From the NCBI GenBank assembly GCA_024235895.1, contig JACKLM010000008.1:117967-181966 (forward strand): a stretch of DNA of 64,000 bases, given 5' to 3'. Each line of letters begins with the position of its first letter. Position 1 is the stretch's first letter. Under the pieces are notes generated by a model, which worked only from the letters and a program-made list of their open reading frames with translations, was not told the origin of the DNA and made no database searches. The DNA comes from Burkholderiaceae bacterium (GTDB lineage Bacteria > Pseudomonadota > Gammaproteobacteria > Burkholderiales > Burkholderiaceae_C). The translations under genes and the position numbers were made by a program. Shown piece by piece: positions 23,370 to 31,095 of this stretch.

Positions 23370-23930
23370 TCAGGCGTCGGGATCGACGCCGTCGAAGACC
23401 TCGGCCAACGGGACCTCGCAGCCGAGGCTCGCGAGCGACAGCGCTTCGCCCTCGCTCATGTCGTGCAGCACCCACAGCCCGTCGGCGCCGACGCGGAAGA
23501 CCTCGACGCGGCGCGTGTCGGGGTCGACGAGGGCGTACTCCTGCAGGCTCGCCAGCCGCCGGTAGAGGGCGAACTTCAGGCTGCGGTCGTAGGCTTGGGT
23601 CGTCGGCGACAGGACCTCGACCACCAGCTTCGGCGCGCGGAAGATCGCTTCAGTACGCAGGTCGGCCGGGTCGCAGGTGACGAAAAGGTCCGGGTACAGG
23701 ACCGTGTCGTCGGCGGGCTGGACCTTCATGCCCTCGCTGAACACCCGGCACGGACTGCCGCGCAGCGCCATGCGCAGCGCGGCCGACAGGTTCGTCACCA
23801 CCACTCCGTGCACCCGCTTGGCGCCCACCATGGCGAAGATCTCGCCCCGAACGAACTCGTGCCGCCCGGGCTGTTCGTCCTCCCAGCGCAGGTAGTCGTC
23901 GAGCGTCGGTTTCGGCAGCGGGCTTCCCAT
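23370..23930 (-). CDS. Uma2-family putative endonuclease (DUF820)
   Basis: A 186-residue restriction-endonuclease-like protein. The Uma2 pattern is seen in PTLDDYLRWEDEQPGRHEFVRGEI, the acidic YPDLFVTCDP, the LVVEVLSPTTQAYDR core (ExK-type catalytic region, about 108-122) and LASLQEYALVDPDTRRVEVFR. These proteins are widespread in cyanobacteria and scattered in proteobacteria with no settled role. It converges on the LOG gene, 15 bases apart. Confidence 0.85.
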   Translation of the reverse strand: MGSPLPKPTLDDYLRWEDEQPGRHEFVRGEIFAMVGAKRVHGVVVTNLSAALRMALRGSPCRVFSEGMKVQPADDTVLYPDLFVTCDPADLRTEAIFRAPKLVVEVLSPTTQAYDRSLKFALYRRLASLQEYALVDPDTRRVEVFRVGADGLWVLHDMSEGEALSLASLGCEVPLAEVFDGVDPDA

Positions 23931-24070
23931 GACCAGCCCTTAGTCGAGGCGATCGGATGCGGGCAATCTACCAGAACCGCTGCACCGCGGGGCCGGCTGC
24001 GCGCCCGCACTTCAGTTATCCGCAGTGCAACCACGCCACCCGCCACGCATGAAACCGGCCCAGCCAAGCC

Positions 24071-24121
24071 CTTGCGCGGATCCGGCTCTGCCGGTCCGCA
24101 GCAAGCGCCCCCTCGGGGGGC
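24071..24121. terminator. Double stem-loop repeat downstream of the enolase-superfamily gene
   Basis: Two hairpins in tandem. 24071-24105 folds as CTTGC-GCGGA-TCCGG / CCGG-TCCGC-GCAAG around CTCTG. 24107-24121 folds as a six-base stem GCCCCC/GGGGGC (loop TCG). A conserved tail (gcagcgaacgaagtgagcg) follows. It lies 30 bases past the stop of the minus-strand gene and probably ends or protects its transcript. I recall very similar sequences as a dispersed intergenic repeat in Comamonadaceae and relatives. Confidence 0.6.
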
Positions 24122-24151
24122 AGCGAACGAAGTGAGCGTGGGGGTCTCGTT

Positions 24152-25246
24152 TCAGCCGACCAGGTAGCGCTCCACCGCCGCCTCGTCCCATTCGATGCCG
24201 GTGCCGGGCCGGTCCGGCGGCGTCGCCTGGCCGTCCTCGATCCGCAGCGGCGTCTGCAGCACCGGGTCGGCCCAGTCGACATACTCCAGCCAGTGCGCAG
24301 TCGGCGACGCGGCCAGCAGGTGCACGCTGAGCTCCGGGAACAGGTGGCTCGAGATCGGCAGCCGCGCTGCCTCGGCGAGCGCGGCGGCGCGCTGCCAGCC
24401 GGTGACGCCGCCGATCTTCATCGCATCGGGCATGCCGAGGTCGGATGCACCGGCGGCCAGGCTGGCGGCCATTTCGTGCGGGCCCCACCAGTTCTCGCCG
24501 AGCTGGATGCGCACGCCGGTGCGGCGGCGGATCTCGGCGTGGCCGGCATGGTCGTCGGCGGCGGTCGGCTCCTCGACCCATGCCAGGCCCTCGCCGGCGA
24601 GCATCGCCACGCGCGTCAGCGCATCGGCCACCGTGAGGCCCTGGTTGTAGTCGCTCATCAGCGCCACGCCGTCGCCGACTGCGCGCCGCACCGCCCGCAG
24701 CGCCGCGAGGTCTTCGCGCGGATCGTCGTAGCCCAGCCGCAGCTTGACCGCACCGAAGCCCTCCGCCAGTCGCGCTGCCTCGTCGCCCAGCCGGCTGGCG
24801 CCGACCAGCCCGAGGCCGCGGCTGTTGTAGGCCGGGATCGGCCGCGGCGCGGCGCCGAGCGCGGACACCAGCGGCAGCCCCTGCGATCGCGCCAACGCGT
24901 CCCAGGCCGCCATGTCGAGCCCGGCCAGCGCCATGCCGACCACGCCCTTGTCGCCGAGCAGCCGGAAGCGCTGGCGCAGCGATCGGTCCAGCGCCAGCGG
25001 CGCCACCGGCTGGCCGCGCAGCAAGGGCAGCAGGTTGGCCAGCGTCTGCAGCACCGGCTTCAGCGCCAGCGGCGTGTAGCAGAACAGATAGGCGGACCCG
25101 GTCACGCCTTCGTCGGTCAGCAGGTCGACCAGCGCCAGCGGGGCGATCTCGATCGTGCCGCCGCGCGTGACCAGCGGCAGCCGCAGCGGCACATGCACGC
25201 CGCGCAGCCGAAGGTCGCGCACGCTGAGTCGCGGTGTCGAGTCCAT
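24152..25246 (-). CDS. Mandelate racemase/muconate lactonizing enzyme family protein
   Basis: Enolase-superfamily enzyme of 364 residues. The C-terminal barrel shows KLRLGY (first acid-base position; KxR instead of KxK), MSDYNQG, WVEEPT and LGENWW as the three metal ligands, and MKIGGVTGW and SSHLFPELS as the other catalytic face with its histidine. Reaction type (racemase, dehydratase or cycloisomerase) cannot be fixed. It is divergent from arginase with 168 bases between the starts. Confidence 0.85.
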   Translation of the reverse strand: MDSTPRLSVRDLRLRGVHVPLRLPLVTRGGTIEIAPLALVDLLTDEGVTGSAYLFCYTPLALKPVLQTLANLLPLLRGQPVAPLALDRSLRQRFRLLGDKGVVGMALAGLDMAAWDALARSQGLPLVSALGAAPRPIPAYNSRGLGLVGASRLGDEAARLAEGFGAVKLRLGYDDPREDLAALRAVRRAVGDGVALMSDYNQGLTVADALTRVAMLAGEGLAWVEEPTAADDHAGHAEIRRRTGVRIQLGENWWGPHEMAASLAAGASDLGMPDAMKIGGVTGWQRAAALAEAARLPISSHLFPELSVHLLAASPTAHWLEYVDWADPVLQTPLRIEDGQATPPDRPGTGIEWDEAAVERYLVG

Positions 25247-25414
25247 CGTCGCCCTCCACGCGGGATACGCCCCGCCCAGCCCGCCGTGCCGATCGCGGCC
25301 GCGTCGGTTCGCCTTGATACGCCTGTGCGGCTGCGATGGCAAGGCACGGAGGCGGCAAGACCCTGCGCCGCCAACGGCGGCGTCCCGGCCGAAGGCGTCG
25401 CGCACAATGCGCGC
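25247..25414. promoter_or_regulatory. Divergent promoter region, enolase-superfamily gene and arginase operon
   Basis: The 168 bases between two divergent starts must carry promoters for both transcripts. I see no clear operator palindrome. Confidence 0.4.
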
Positions 25415-26347
25415 ATGTCCTGTGCCGTCACCTTGATCGGCGCGCCGACCGACATCGGCGCCGGCGCGCGCGGCGCCAGCATGGGCCCGGAGGCGCTGCG
25501 CGTGGCCGGCCTGCACGCGGCGCTGGCCGGCCACGGCGTCGACGTGCTCGACCGCGGCAACCTCGCCGGCCCCGGCAACCCCTGGCAGCCGGCGGTCGGC
25601 GGCTACCGCCACCTGCCCGAGGTCGTGGCCTGGAACCGGCTCGTGCACGACGCGGTGCACGCCGAGCTCGTCGCCGGGCGCATGCCGATCCTGCTCGGCG
25701 GCGACCACTGCCTGGCGGTCGGGTCGATCGGCGCGGTGGCCCGCCACTGCCGCGCGCAGGGGCGCAAGCTGCGCGTGCTGTGGCTGGACGCGCACGCCGA
25801 CTTCAACACCAGCGCGCTCACCCCGAGCGGCAACCTGCACGGCATGCCGGTGGCCTGCCTGTGCGGGAACGGGCCGCGCGAGCTGGTCGAGCTCGGCGCC
25901 GGCGACGGCCACGCCGGGCCGGCGATCTCGCCCAAGGTCGTTCGCCAGATCGGCATCCGCAGCGTCGACCCGGGCGAGAAGCGGCTCGTCCACGAGGCCG
26001 GGCTCGAGGTCTTCGACATGCGCTTCATCGACGAGCACGGCATGCGCCACGCGATGGAGCTGGCGCTGGCGACGCTGGACGCGAATACGCACCTGCACGT
26101 CAGCTTCGACGTCGACTTCCTCGACCCCGAGATCGCCCCCGGCGTCGGCACCACCGTCCCCGGCGGGCCGACCTACCGCGAGGCGCAGCTGTGCATGGAG
26201 ATGATCGCCGACAGCGGCCGGCTCGCGAGCCTGGACGTGATGGAGCTCAACCCGGCGCTGGACGTCCGCAACAAGACCGCGCTGCTGGCGGTCGACCTGA
26301 TCGAGAGCCTGTTCGGCAAGAGCACGCTGATGCGGGAGCGGGGGTGA
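25415..26347 (+). CDS. rocF: Arginase
   Basis: Ureohydrolase of 310 residues, predicted to hydrolyse L-arginine to ornithine and urea. The binuclear manganese ligands are in GGDHCLAVG (about residue 94), WLDAHADFNT (about 127) and SFDVDFLDPEIAPG (about 230). The arginase-specific loop SGNLHGMP follows the DAHAD motif, and MELNP closes the site. The start ATG follows the divergent promoter region. It heads a cluster with D-arginine dehydrogenase, a gamma-glutamyl hydrolase and a binding protein. Confidence 0.93.
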   Translation: MSCAVTLIGAPTDIGAGARGASMGPEALRVAGLHAALAGHGVDVLDRGNLAGPGNPWQPAVGGYRHLPEVVAWNRLVHDAVHAELVAGRMPILLGGDHCLAVGSIGAVARHCRAQGRKLRVLWLDAHADFNTSALTPSGNLHGMPVACLCGNGPRELVELGAGDGHAGPAISPKVVRQIGIRSVDPGEKRLVHEAGLEVFDMRFIDEHGMRHAMELALATLDANTHLHVSFDVDFLDPEIAPGVGTTVPGGPTYREAQLCMEMIADSGRLASLDVMELNPALDVRNKTALLAVDLIESLFGKSTLMRERG

Positions 26348-26433
26348 TGCGCGCGCCGATGCGCACTCGTCGCTGAGGCGCAGGTCGACGTGCATGTGCT
26401 CATGACGCGCACGACAGGTGCGATGGCGTGCCG

Positions 26434-27588
26434 ATGACCGACGCCGAGGTCGACATCGCCATCGTCGGCGCCGGCATCGCCGGGGCGGCGCTGGCGGCGC
26501 GGGTCGCGCCGCACGCGCGGGTGCTGCTGCTGGAACGCGAGTCGCAGCCCGGCATGCACGCGACCGGGCGCAGCGCGGCGATGTTCATGGCCAGCTACGG
26601 ATCGCCGCAGGGCCGCGCGCTGACGCGTGCCAGCCGCGCCTTCTACGCCGCGCCGCCGCCGGGGTTTGCCGACACATCGATCCTGAGCCCGCGCGGCGTG
26701 CTCTATGTCGGCTGGCACGGCGACGAGCCGCGGCTCGATGCGCTGGCGGCCGAGCTGCGCGCCGGCGGCACCGCGGTCGAGCGGCTGGGGCCGGCCGAAA
26801 CGCTCGCGCGGCTGCCGGTGCTGCGCCCGGATCGTCTCGCCGGCGCGGTTGCCGAGCCCGACGCGATGGACGTCGACGTGAACGCGCTGCTGCACGGCTG
26901 GCTGCGCGCCGCACGCGCCGCCGGCGCGCTGCGCTGGACCGACGCCGCCCTCGTCGGCGCCACGCGCGAGCGCGATCCCGGCGGCAGCGACCGCTGGGCC
27001 ATCGACGTCGCCGGCGGGCGCCGCGTGCGTGCCAGTGTGCTGGTCGACGCCGCCGGCGCCTGGGCCGACGAGGTCGCGGTGGCCGCGGGCGGGCCGCCGA
27101 TCGGCCTGCAGCCGAAGCGGCGCAGCGCGTTCACCTTCGACGCCCCGGCCGGCATCGATCACCGGCCATGGCCGACGACCTGTGCGATCGACGAGTCCTG
27201 GTATTTCAAGCCCGACGCCGGCCAGCTGCTCGGCAGCCCGGCGAATGCCGACCCGATGGCGCCGCACGACGTCCAGCCCGAGGAGATCGACATCGCCATC
27301 GGCATCGCCGGCATCGAGGCCGCGACGACGCTGACGATCCGCCGCCCGCGTCACACCTGGGCCGGGCTGCGGACCTTCGTCCCCGACGGCGAGATGCTGA
27401 TCGGCTTCGACCCCGCGTGCCCGGGGCTGTTCTGGCTCGCCGGCCAGGGTGGCTGGGGCATCCAGAGCGCCGACGGCGCGGCAGCGCTGGCGGCGGCGCT
27501 GCTGCTGGGCACGCCGCTGCCCGACGCCTTGCGGCGCGAAAGCGTCGACCCGGCGGCCGTGTCGCCGGCGCGCCTGCGCGCGGCCTGA
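26434..27588 (+). CDS. dauA: D-arginine dehydrogenase DauA-like FAD oxidoreductase
   Basis: FAD-dependent DAO-fold oxidoreductase of 384 residues. The dinucleotide site is VDIAIVGAGIAGAALA (about 6-21) with HATGRSAAMF after it. The segment GLQPKRRSAFTF, the phrase DAGQLLGSPANADP and TTLTIRRPRHTWAGLR match what I remember of Pseudomonas aeruginosa DauA, which oxidises D-arginine to 2-ketoarginine. Its place directly after arginase supports a role in arginine or D-arginine use. The DauB partner is not in the window. An in-frame GTG lies 6 bases before the chosen ATG. Confidence 0.78.
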   Translation: MTDAEVDIAIVGAGIAGAALAARVAPHARVLLLERESQPGMHATGRSAAMFMASYGSPQGRALTRASRAFYAAPPPGFADTSILSPRGVLYVGWHGDEPRLDALAAELRAGGTAVERLGPAETLARLPVLRPDRLAGAVAEPDAMDVDVNALLHGWLRAARAAGALRWTDAALVGATRERDPGGSDRWAIDVAGGRRVRASVLVDAAGAWADEVAVAAGGPPIGLQPKRRSAFTFDAPAGIDHRPWPTTCAIDESWYFKPDAGQLLGSPANADPMAPHDVQPEEIDIAIGIAGIEAATTLTIRRPRHTWAGLRTFVPDGEMLIGFDPACPGLFWLAGQGGWGIQSADGAAALAAALLLGTPLPDALRRESVDPAAVSPARLRAA

Positions 27589-27750
27589 TCGACGCCGCCG
27601 TCGCGCCGGCGCGGCTGCGCCTGATCCGATCCACGCTGCCCCTCGGCGCGCGTGATGCATCGCCGCCACGCCCACCGCGGCCTTGCGTCGCCACCGCGCA
27701 CGCTGTCTACACTCCCACCGCATCGCGTCCCCGCGCCCTTCCCCTACGCC

Positions 27751-28632
27751 ATGACCCGCCCGCTGCTGATCGGTGTCTCCGCCCGCATCTACCACCCGCG
27801 CCGGCCGGTGCTCGACCTCGGCGGCGTATGGACGCGCACGCTGCACTACCTGGAGCAGTCGGTCGCGCACTGGCTGATGTCGCCCGAGGTGCTGGCGGTG
27901 ATGATCCCGGCGGTCGAGAGCGAGGGCCTCATCGAGCGCAAGGACCTCAGCCTGCGCGGCTACGCCGAGGTGCTCGACGGCCTGCTGCTGCAAGGCGGCA
28001 ACGACATCGCGCCCGAGACCTACGGCGAGACCCCGCAGCACCCCGACTGGCATGGCGACCGCGTGCGCGACCGCTACGAGCTCGACCTCGTGCAGCGCTT
28101 CGTCCAGGCCGGCAAGCCGGTGCTGGGCATCTGCCGCGGCTGCCAGCTGATCAACGTCGCCTTCGGCGGCACGCTGGTGCAGGATATCCCGACCCAGCGC
28201 CCGGGCGACACGCTGCACTTGCACGGCGAGCACTACGAGCGCAACATGCACCCGATCCGCTTCGTCGACGGCACGCGGCTGGCGCAGCTCTACCCGGGGC
28301 GCAGCGGCGGCCTGGTCAACTCGATCCACCACCAGGCGGTCAAGGACCTGGGGCGCGAGCTGGTCGCCGAGGCGCTCGCCGACGACGGGCTGGTCGAGGC
28401 GATCCGCTGGACCGGCGCGGGCTGGGTCTTCGGCATGCAGTGGCACCCCGAATTCATGGCCATCCATGGCCCGCACGAGACGCAGCTCGAGGGCGGGCCG
28501 ATCCTGCACGACTTCCTGTCCCACGCGCGCGCGGTCCGCGAAGCCCGGGCCGGCGCCGCCACGCCGGCGCCTGCGGGCGCCGATCCCGCTGCGACACCCA
28601 TGCCGGCCGGAGCCGGGGAGCGCGCGCGATGA
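27751..28632 (+). CDS. Gamma-glutamyl-gamma-aminobutyrate hydrolase family protein (PuuD-like class I amidotransferase)
   Basis: Glutamine-amidotransferase-fold hydrolase of 293 residues. LLLQGGNDIAPETYG precedes the nucleophile cysteine in GICRGCQLINVAFGG (about 130); the catalytic His/Glu are in QWHPEFM near 235. PuuD releases GABA from gamma-glutamyl-GABA in putrescine breakdown, which would fit downstream of arginase and ornithine. A proline/alanine-rich tail of about 30 residues follows the domain. The stop overlaps the next start as ATGA. Confidence 0.82.
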   Translation: MTRPLLIGVSARIYHPRRPVLDLGGVWTRTLHYLEQSVAHWLMSPEVLAVMIPAVESEGLIERKDLSLRGYAEVLDGLLLQGGNDIAPETYGETPQHPDWHGDRVRDRYELDLVQRFVQAGKPVLGICRGCQLINVAFGGTLVQDIPTQRPGDTLHLHGEHYERNMHPIRFVDGTRLAQLYPGRSGGLVNSIHHQAVKDLGRELVAEALADDGLVEAIRWTGAGWVFGMQWHPEFMAIHGPHETQLEGGPILHDFLSHARAVREARAGAATPAPAGADPAATPMPAGAGERAR

Positions 28633-30209
28633 ATCCGCCGCCCGGCCGCCTCGCGCGCTGGCTCGGCGTGCTGCTGCTGGCCGCCGGCTGCGCCGCCCAG
28701 GCGGCGACACTGCGCATCGCCAGCGCCTTCGACCCGCAGACGCTGGACCCGCACGCGCTGGCGCTGCTGTACCACACGCGCGTGGCCTACCAGCTCTACG
28801 ACTCGCTGGTCGGGCGCGACGAGCAGTTCCGGCTCGAGCCTGCCTTGGCGACCTCGTGGCAGCAGCTGGAGCCGACGCGCTGGCGATTCCGGCTGCGCGA
28901 GGGCGTGCGCTTCCACGACGGCAGCACGATGAGTGCGGACGATGTGGTGTTCTCGATCGAGCGCGCGCTCGGGCGCAGCTCGCAGCGCGCGTTCCAGCTC
29001 AAGGGTGTGGCCGGGGCGCGCAAGGTCGATGCGCTGACGGTCGACTTCGTGCTCGACGCGCCCGACGCCGTGCTGCCGGAGAAGCTCCAGTACATCGCGA
29101 TCATGAGCAAGGCCTGGGCCGAGGCGCATGGCGCCGCGCAAGCGCAGGACTTCAACGCCAGGCAGGAGATGCACACCGTGCGCGCGGCCAACGGCACCGG
29201 GCCGTATGCGCTGGTGCGCTACGAGCCCGACGTGCGCGTGGTGCTGAAGCGGCATGCCGAGTGGTGGGGCCGCGACGAACCGCGCAACGGCAAGGTCGAC
29301 GAGGTGCACTTCATCGTCGTCAAGAGCGACGCGACGAGGCTGGCGGCGCTGGCCTCGGGCGAGGTCGACCTCGTCCTCGACCCGCCGTTCCAGGATATCG
29401 AGCGGCTGCGGCGCGAGGGCCGGGTCAAGCTGACGACGGTGGCCGAGCTCGGCCAGCAGTACCTGACCTTCGACCAGTCGAGGCCCGAGCTGGAATTCAG
29501 CGACGTCAAGGGCCGCAACCCGTTCAAGGACAAGCGCGTGCGGCAGGCGGTGTGGCATGCGATCAATGTCGAGGCGATCGTCGACAAGGTGCTGCGCGGG
29601 CAGGCCGAGCCGGTCGGTGTCTTCCTGTCGCCACGGGTCGACGGCGCCGACCCGGCACTGGCGCGGCGGCTGCCGCACGACCCGGCGCGTGCGCGTGCGC
29701 TGCTGGCCGAGGCTGGTTATCCGGACGGCTTCGCGGTCACGCTGGACTGCGTCAACACGACCTGGCGGCAGGCGGTGTGCCAGGCCGCGGCGGCGATGCT
29801 GACCCAGGCCGGCATCCGCACCACGCTGCGCGCGACCGCGCCCAACCTGTTCTTTCCCAAGCTGACGCAGGGCACGGCGAGCTTCATCGAATACGGCTGG
29901 ACCGCCAGCCCCGACGCCTGGGGATCGCTCAACGGCCTGTTCCGGACCTGGGACCGGTCGGGCCTGGGCAGCTTCAACGCCGGGCGCTACAGCAACCCGG
30001 CGCTGGACGCGGTGATCGACGCCATCCGCGTCGAACCCGATCTGGCCAAGCGGCGCGCGATGGTCGGGCAGGCGCTGAAGATGGTCGCCGAGGACCTGCC
30101 CTACTTGCCGCTATACCGGCGCAAGCTCAACTGGGCGATGGCACGCGAGGTCGAGGTCGTTCCATGGCCGAACGATACGATCGAGCTGCGCTGGGCGAAG
30201 CGGCGCTGA
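28629..30209 (+). CDS. ABC transporter periplasmic solute-binding protein, family 5 (peptide/opine/nickel)
   Basis: A 526-residue SBP_bac_5 protein with an N-terminal signal sequence (about 1-25, ending AAQAAT). TLDPHALALLYHTRVAYQLYD and LREGVRFHDGSTMSADDV are family hallmarks. It starts within the stop of the gamma-glutamyl hydrolase gene (ATGA), so the two are coupled. No permease or ATPase gene is adjacent, so it must use one from elsewhere. By context the ligand may be an arginine-containing or opine-like compound. Confidence 0.87.
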   Translation: MNPPPGRLARWLGVLLLAAGCAAQAATLRIASAFDPQTLDPHALALLYHTRVAYQLYDSLVGRDEQFRLEPALATSWQQLEPTRWRFRLREGVRFHDGSTMSADDVVFSIERALGRSSQRAFQLKGVAGARKVDALTVDFVLDAPDAVLPEKLQYIAIMSKAWAEAHGAAQAQDFNARQEMHTVRAANGTGPYALVRYEPDVRVVLKRHAEWWGRDEPRNGKVDEVHFIVVKSDATRLAALASGEVDLVLDPPFQDIERLRREGRVKLTTVAELGQQYLTFDQSRPELEFSDVKGRNPFKDKRVRQAVWHAINVEAIVDKVLRGQAEPVGVFLSPRVDGADPALARRLPHDPARARALLAEAGYPDGFAVTLDCVNTTWRQAVCQAAAAMLTQAGIRTTLRATAPNLFFPKLTQGTASFIEYGWTASPDAWGSLNGLFRTWDRSGLGSFNAGRYSNPALDAVIDAIRVEPDLAKRRAMVGQALKMVAEDLPYLPLYRRKLNWAMAREVEVVPWPNDTIELRWAKRR

Positions 30210-30279
30210 CGGCTGCACCGCGAGGCGCATCGCGCCGCGTGCGCGGCCGTCATGGGGCGGCGTCGCGACCTGCCCACCC

Positions 30280-31095
30280 TCAGCGCCCGCACCATTGCCG
30301 CTCGCAGGGCACGCCGTCGCCGTTGCCGTCCATCTGCACGCCCGGGCAGTGGCGCAGGAACCAGGTCGCCTCCTCGCACGACCGCATCTGCGAGCAACGC
30401 GTGCGGCTGTCGCAGCGGTAGGCCGACGCTGCCGGCGCGGTGGCGGCCGGTGCGGCGGTGGCTGCCTTGGCGGCGGGCACCGCGGCGGCTGCCGCCGAGG
30501 CGCCGGCATCGCGCGCCGCGTCCGCCGCAGCTGCTGCGCCATCGCCATCCGGCTTGCCGCAAGGCCCGTTGCGACGCCTGAACTCGGCCGGCGCGATCGC
30601 CCCGCCCGCCGCGTGCAGGCCGCGCCTCAGCGACTGCGCCACGCGCTCCTGCGCCACATAGGGGCCGCGGTCCCACTTCGTGCGCAGGCTCCACGCGTGC
30701 CCCTCGGCGACCATGCGCTGGTTGACGATCACACCCTCGACCTCCAGCGTCGCCAGGCTGCGGCCGTAGTGGTCGCGCCCGCGCATCGACGCGCTGACGA
30801 GCTTGCCGCGCAGCATCTCCAGCAGCGCCTCGCGCGCCTCGGGTCCGCCCGCCTGGCAGCCCTCGGGGGCGTCGATGCCGTGCAGCCGGATCTCGATCGG
30901 CGGCTTGTCGTCGGCGGCCTTCAGCAGCACGCTGTCGCCGTCGATCACGCGCACGACCTTGCCCTGCACCGTCTCGGCTTGTGCGCTGGTCGTGCCCGTC
31001 GCCAGCGCCGCCGTCGCCAGCACGGCCGCCGCCAGCATCGCCGCGGCCCTTCCCTTCGATCGCATCGCCATCCTCGCCTTTCCCTTGTCGCTCAT
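30280..31095 (-). CDS. Secreted thermonuclease-family nuclease with excalibur domain
   Basis: A 271-residue exported protein. A signal peptide (to about residue 41) is followed by a staphylococcal-nuclease-like domain: VQGKVVRVIDGDSVLL, RLHGIDAPE with the catalytic arginine, DHYGRSLATL and VNQRMVAEGHAW. An alanine-rich linker of about 45 residues leads to a C-terminal excalibur motif, MDGNGDGVPCE, a calcium-binding DxDxDGxxC segment. It starts inside the stop codon of the helicase gene (ATGA). Confidence 0.85.
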   Translation of the reverse strand: MSDKGKARMAMRSKGRAAAMLAAAVLATAALATGTTSAQAETVQGKVVRVIDGDSVLLKAADDKPPIEIRLHGIDAPEGCQAGGPEAREALLEMLRGKLVSASMRGRDHYGRSLATLEVEGVIVNQRMVAEGHAWSLRTKWDRGPYVAQERVAQSLRRGLHAAGGAIAPAEFRRRNGPCGKPDGDGAAAAADAARDAGASAAAAAVPAAKAATAAPAATAPAASAYRCDSRTRCSQMRSCEEATWFLRHCPGVQMDGNGDGVPCERQWCGR

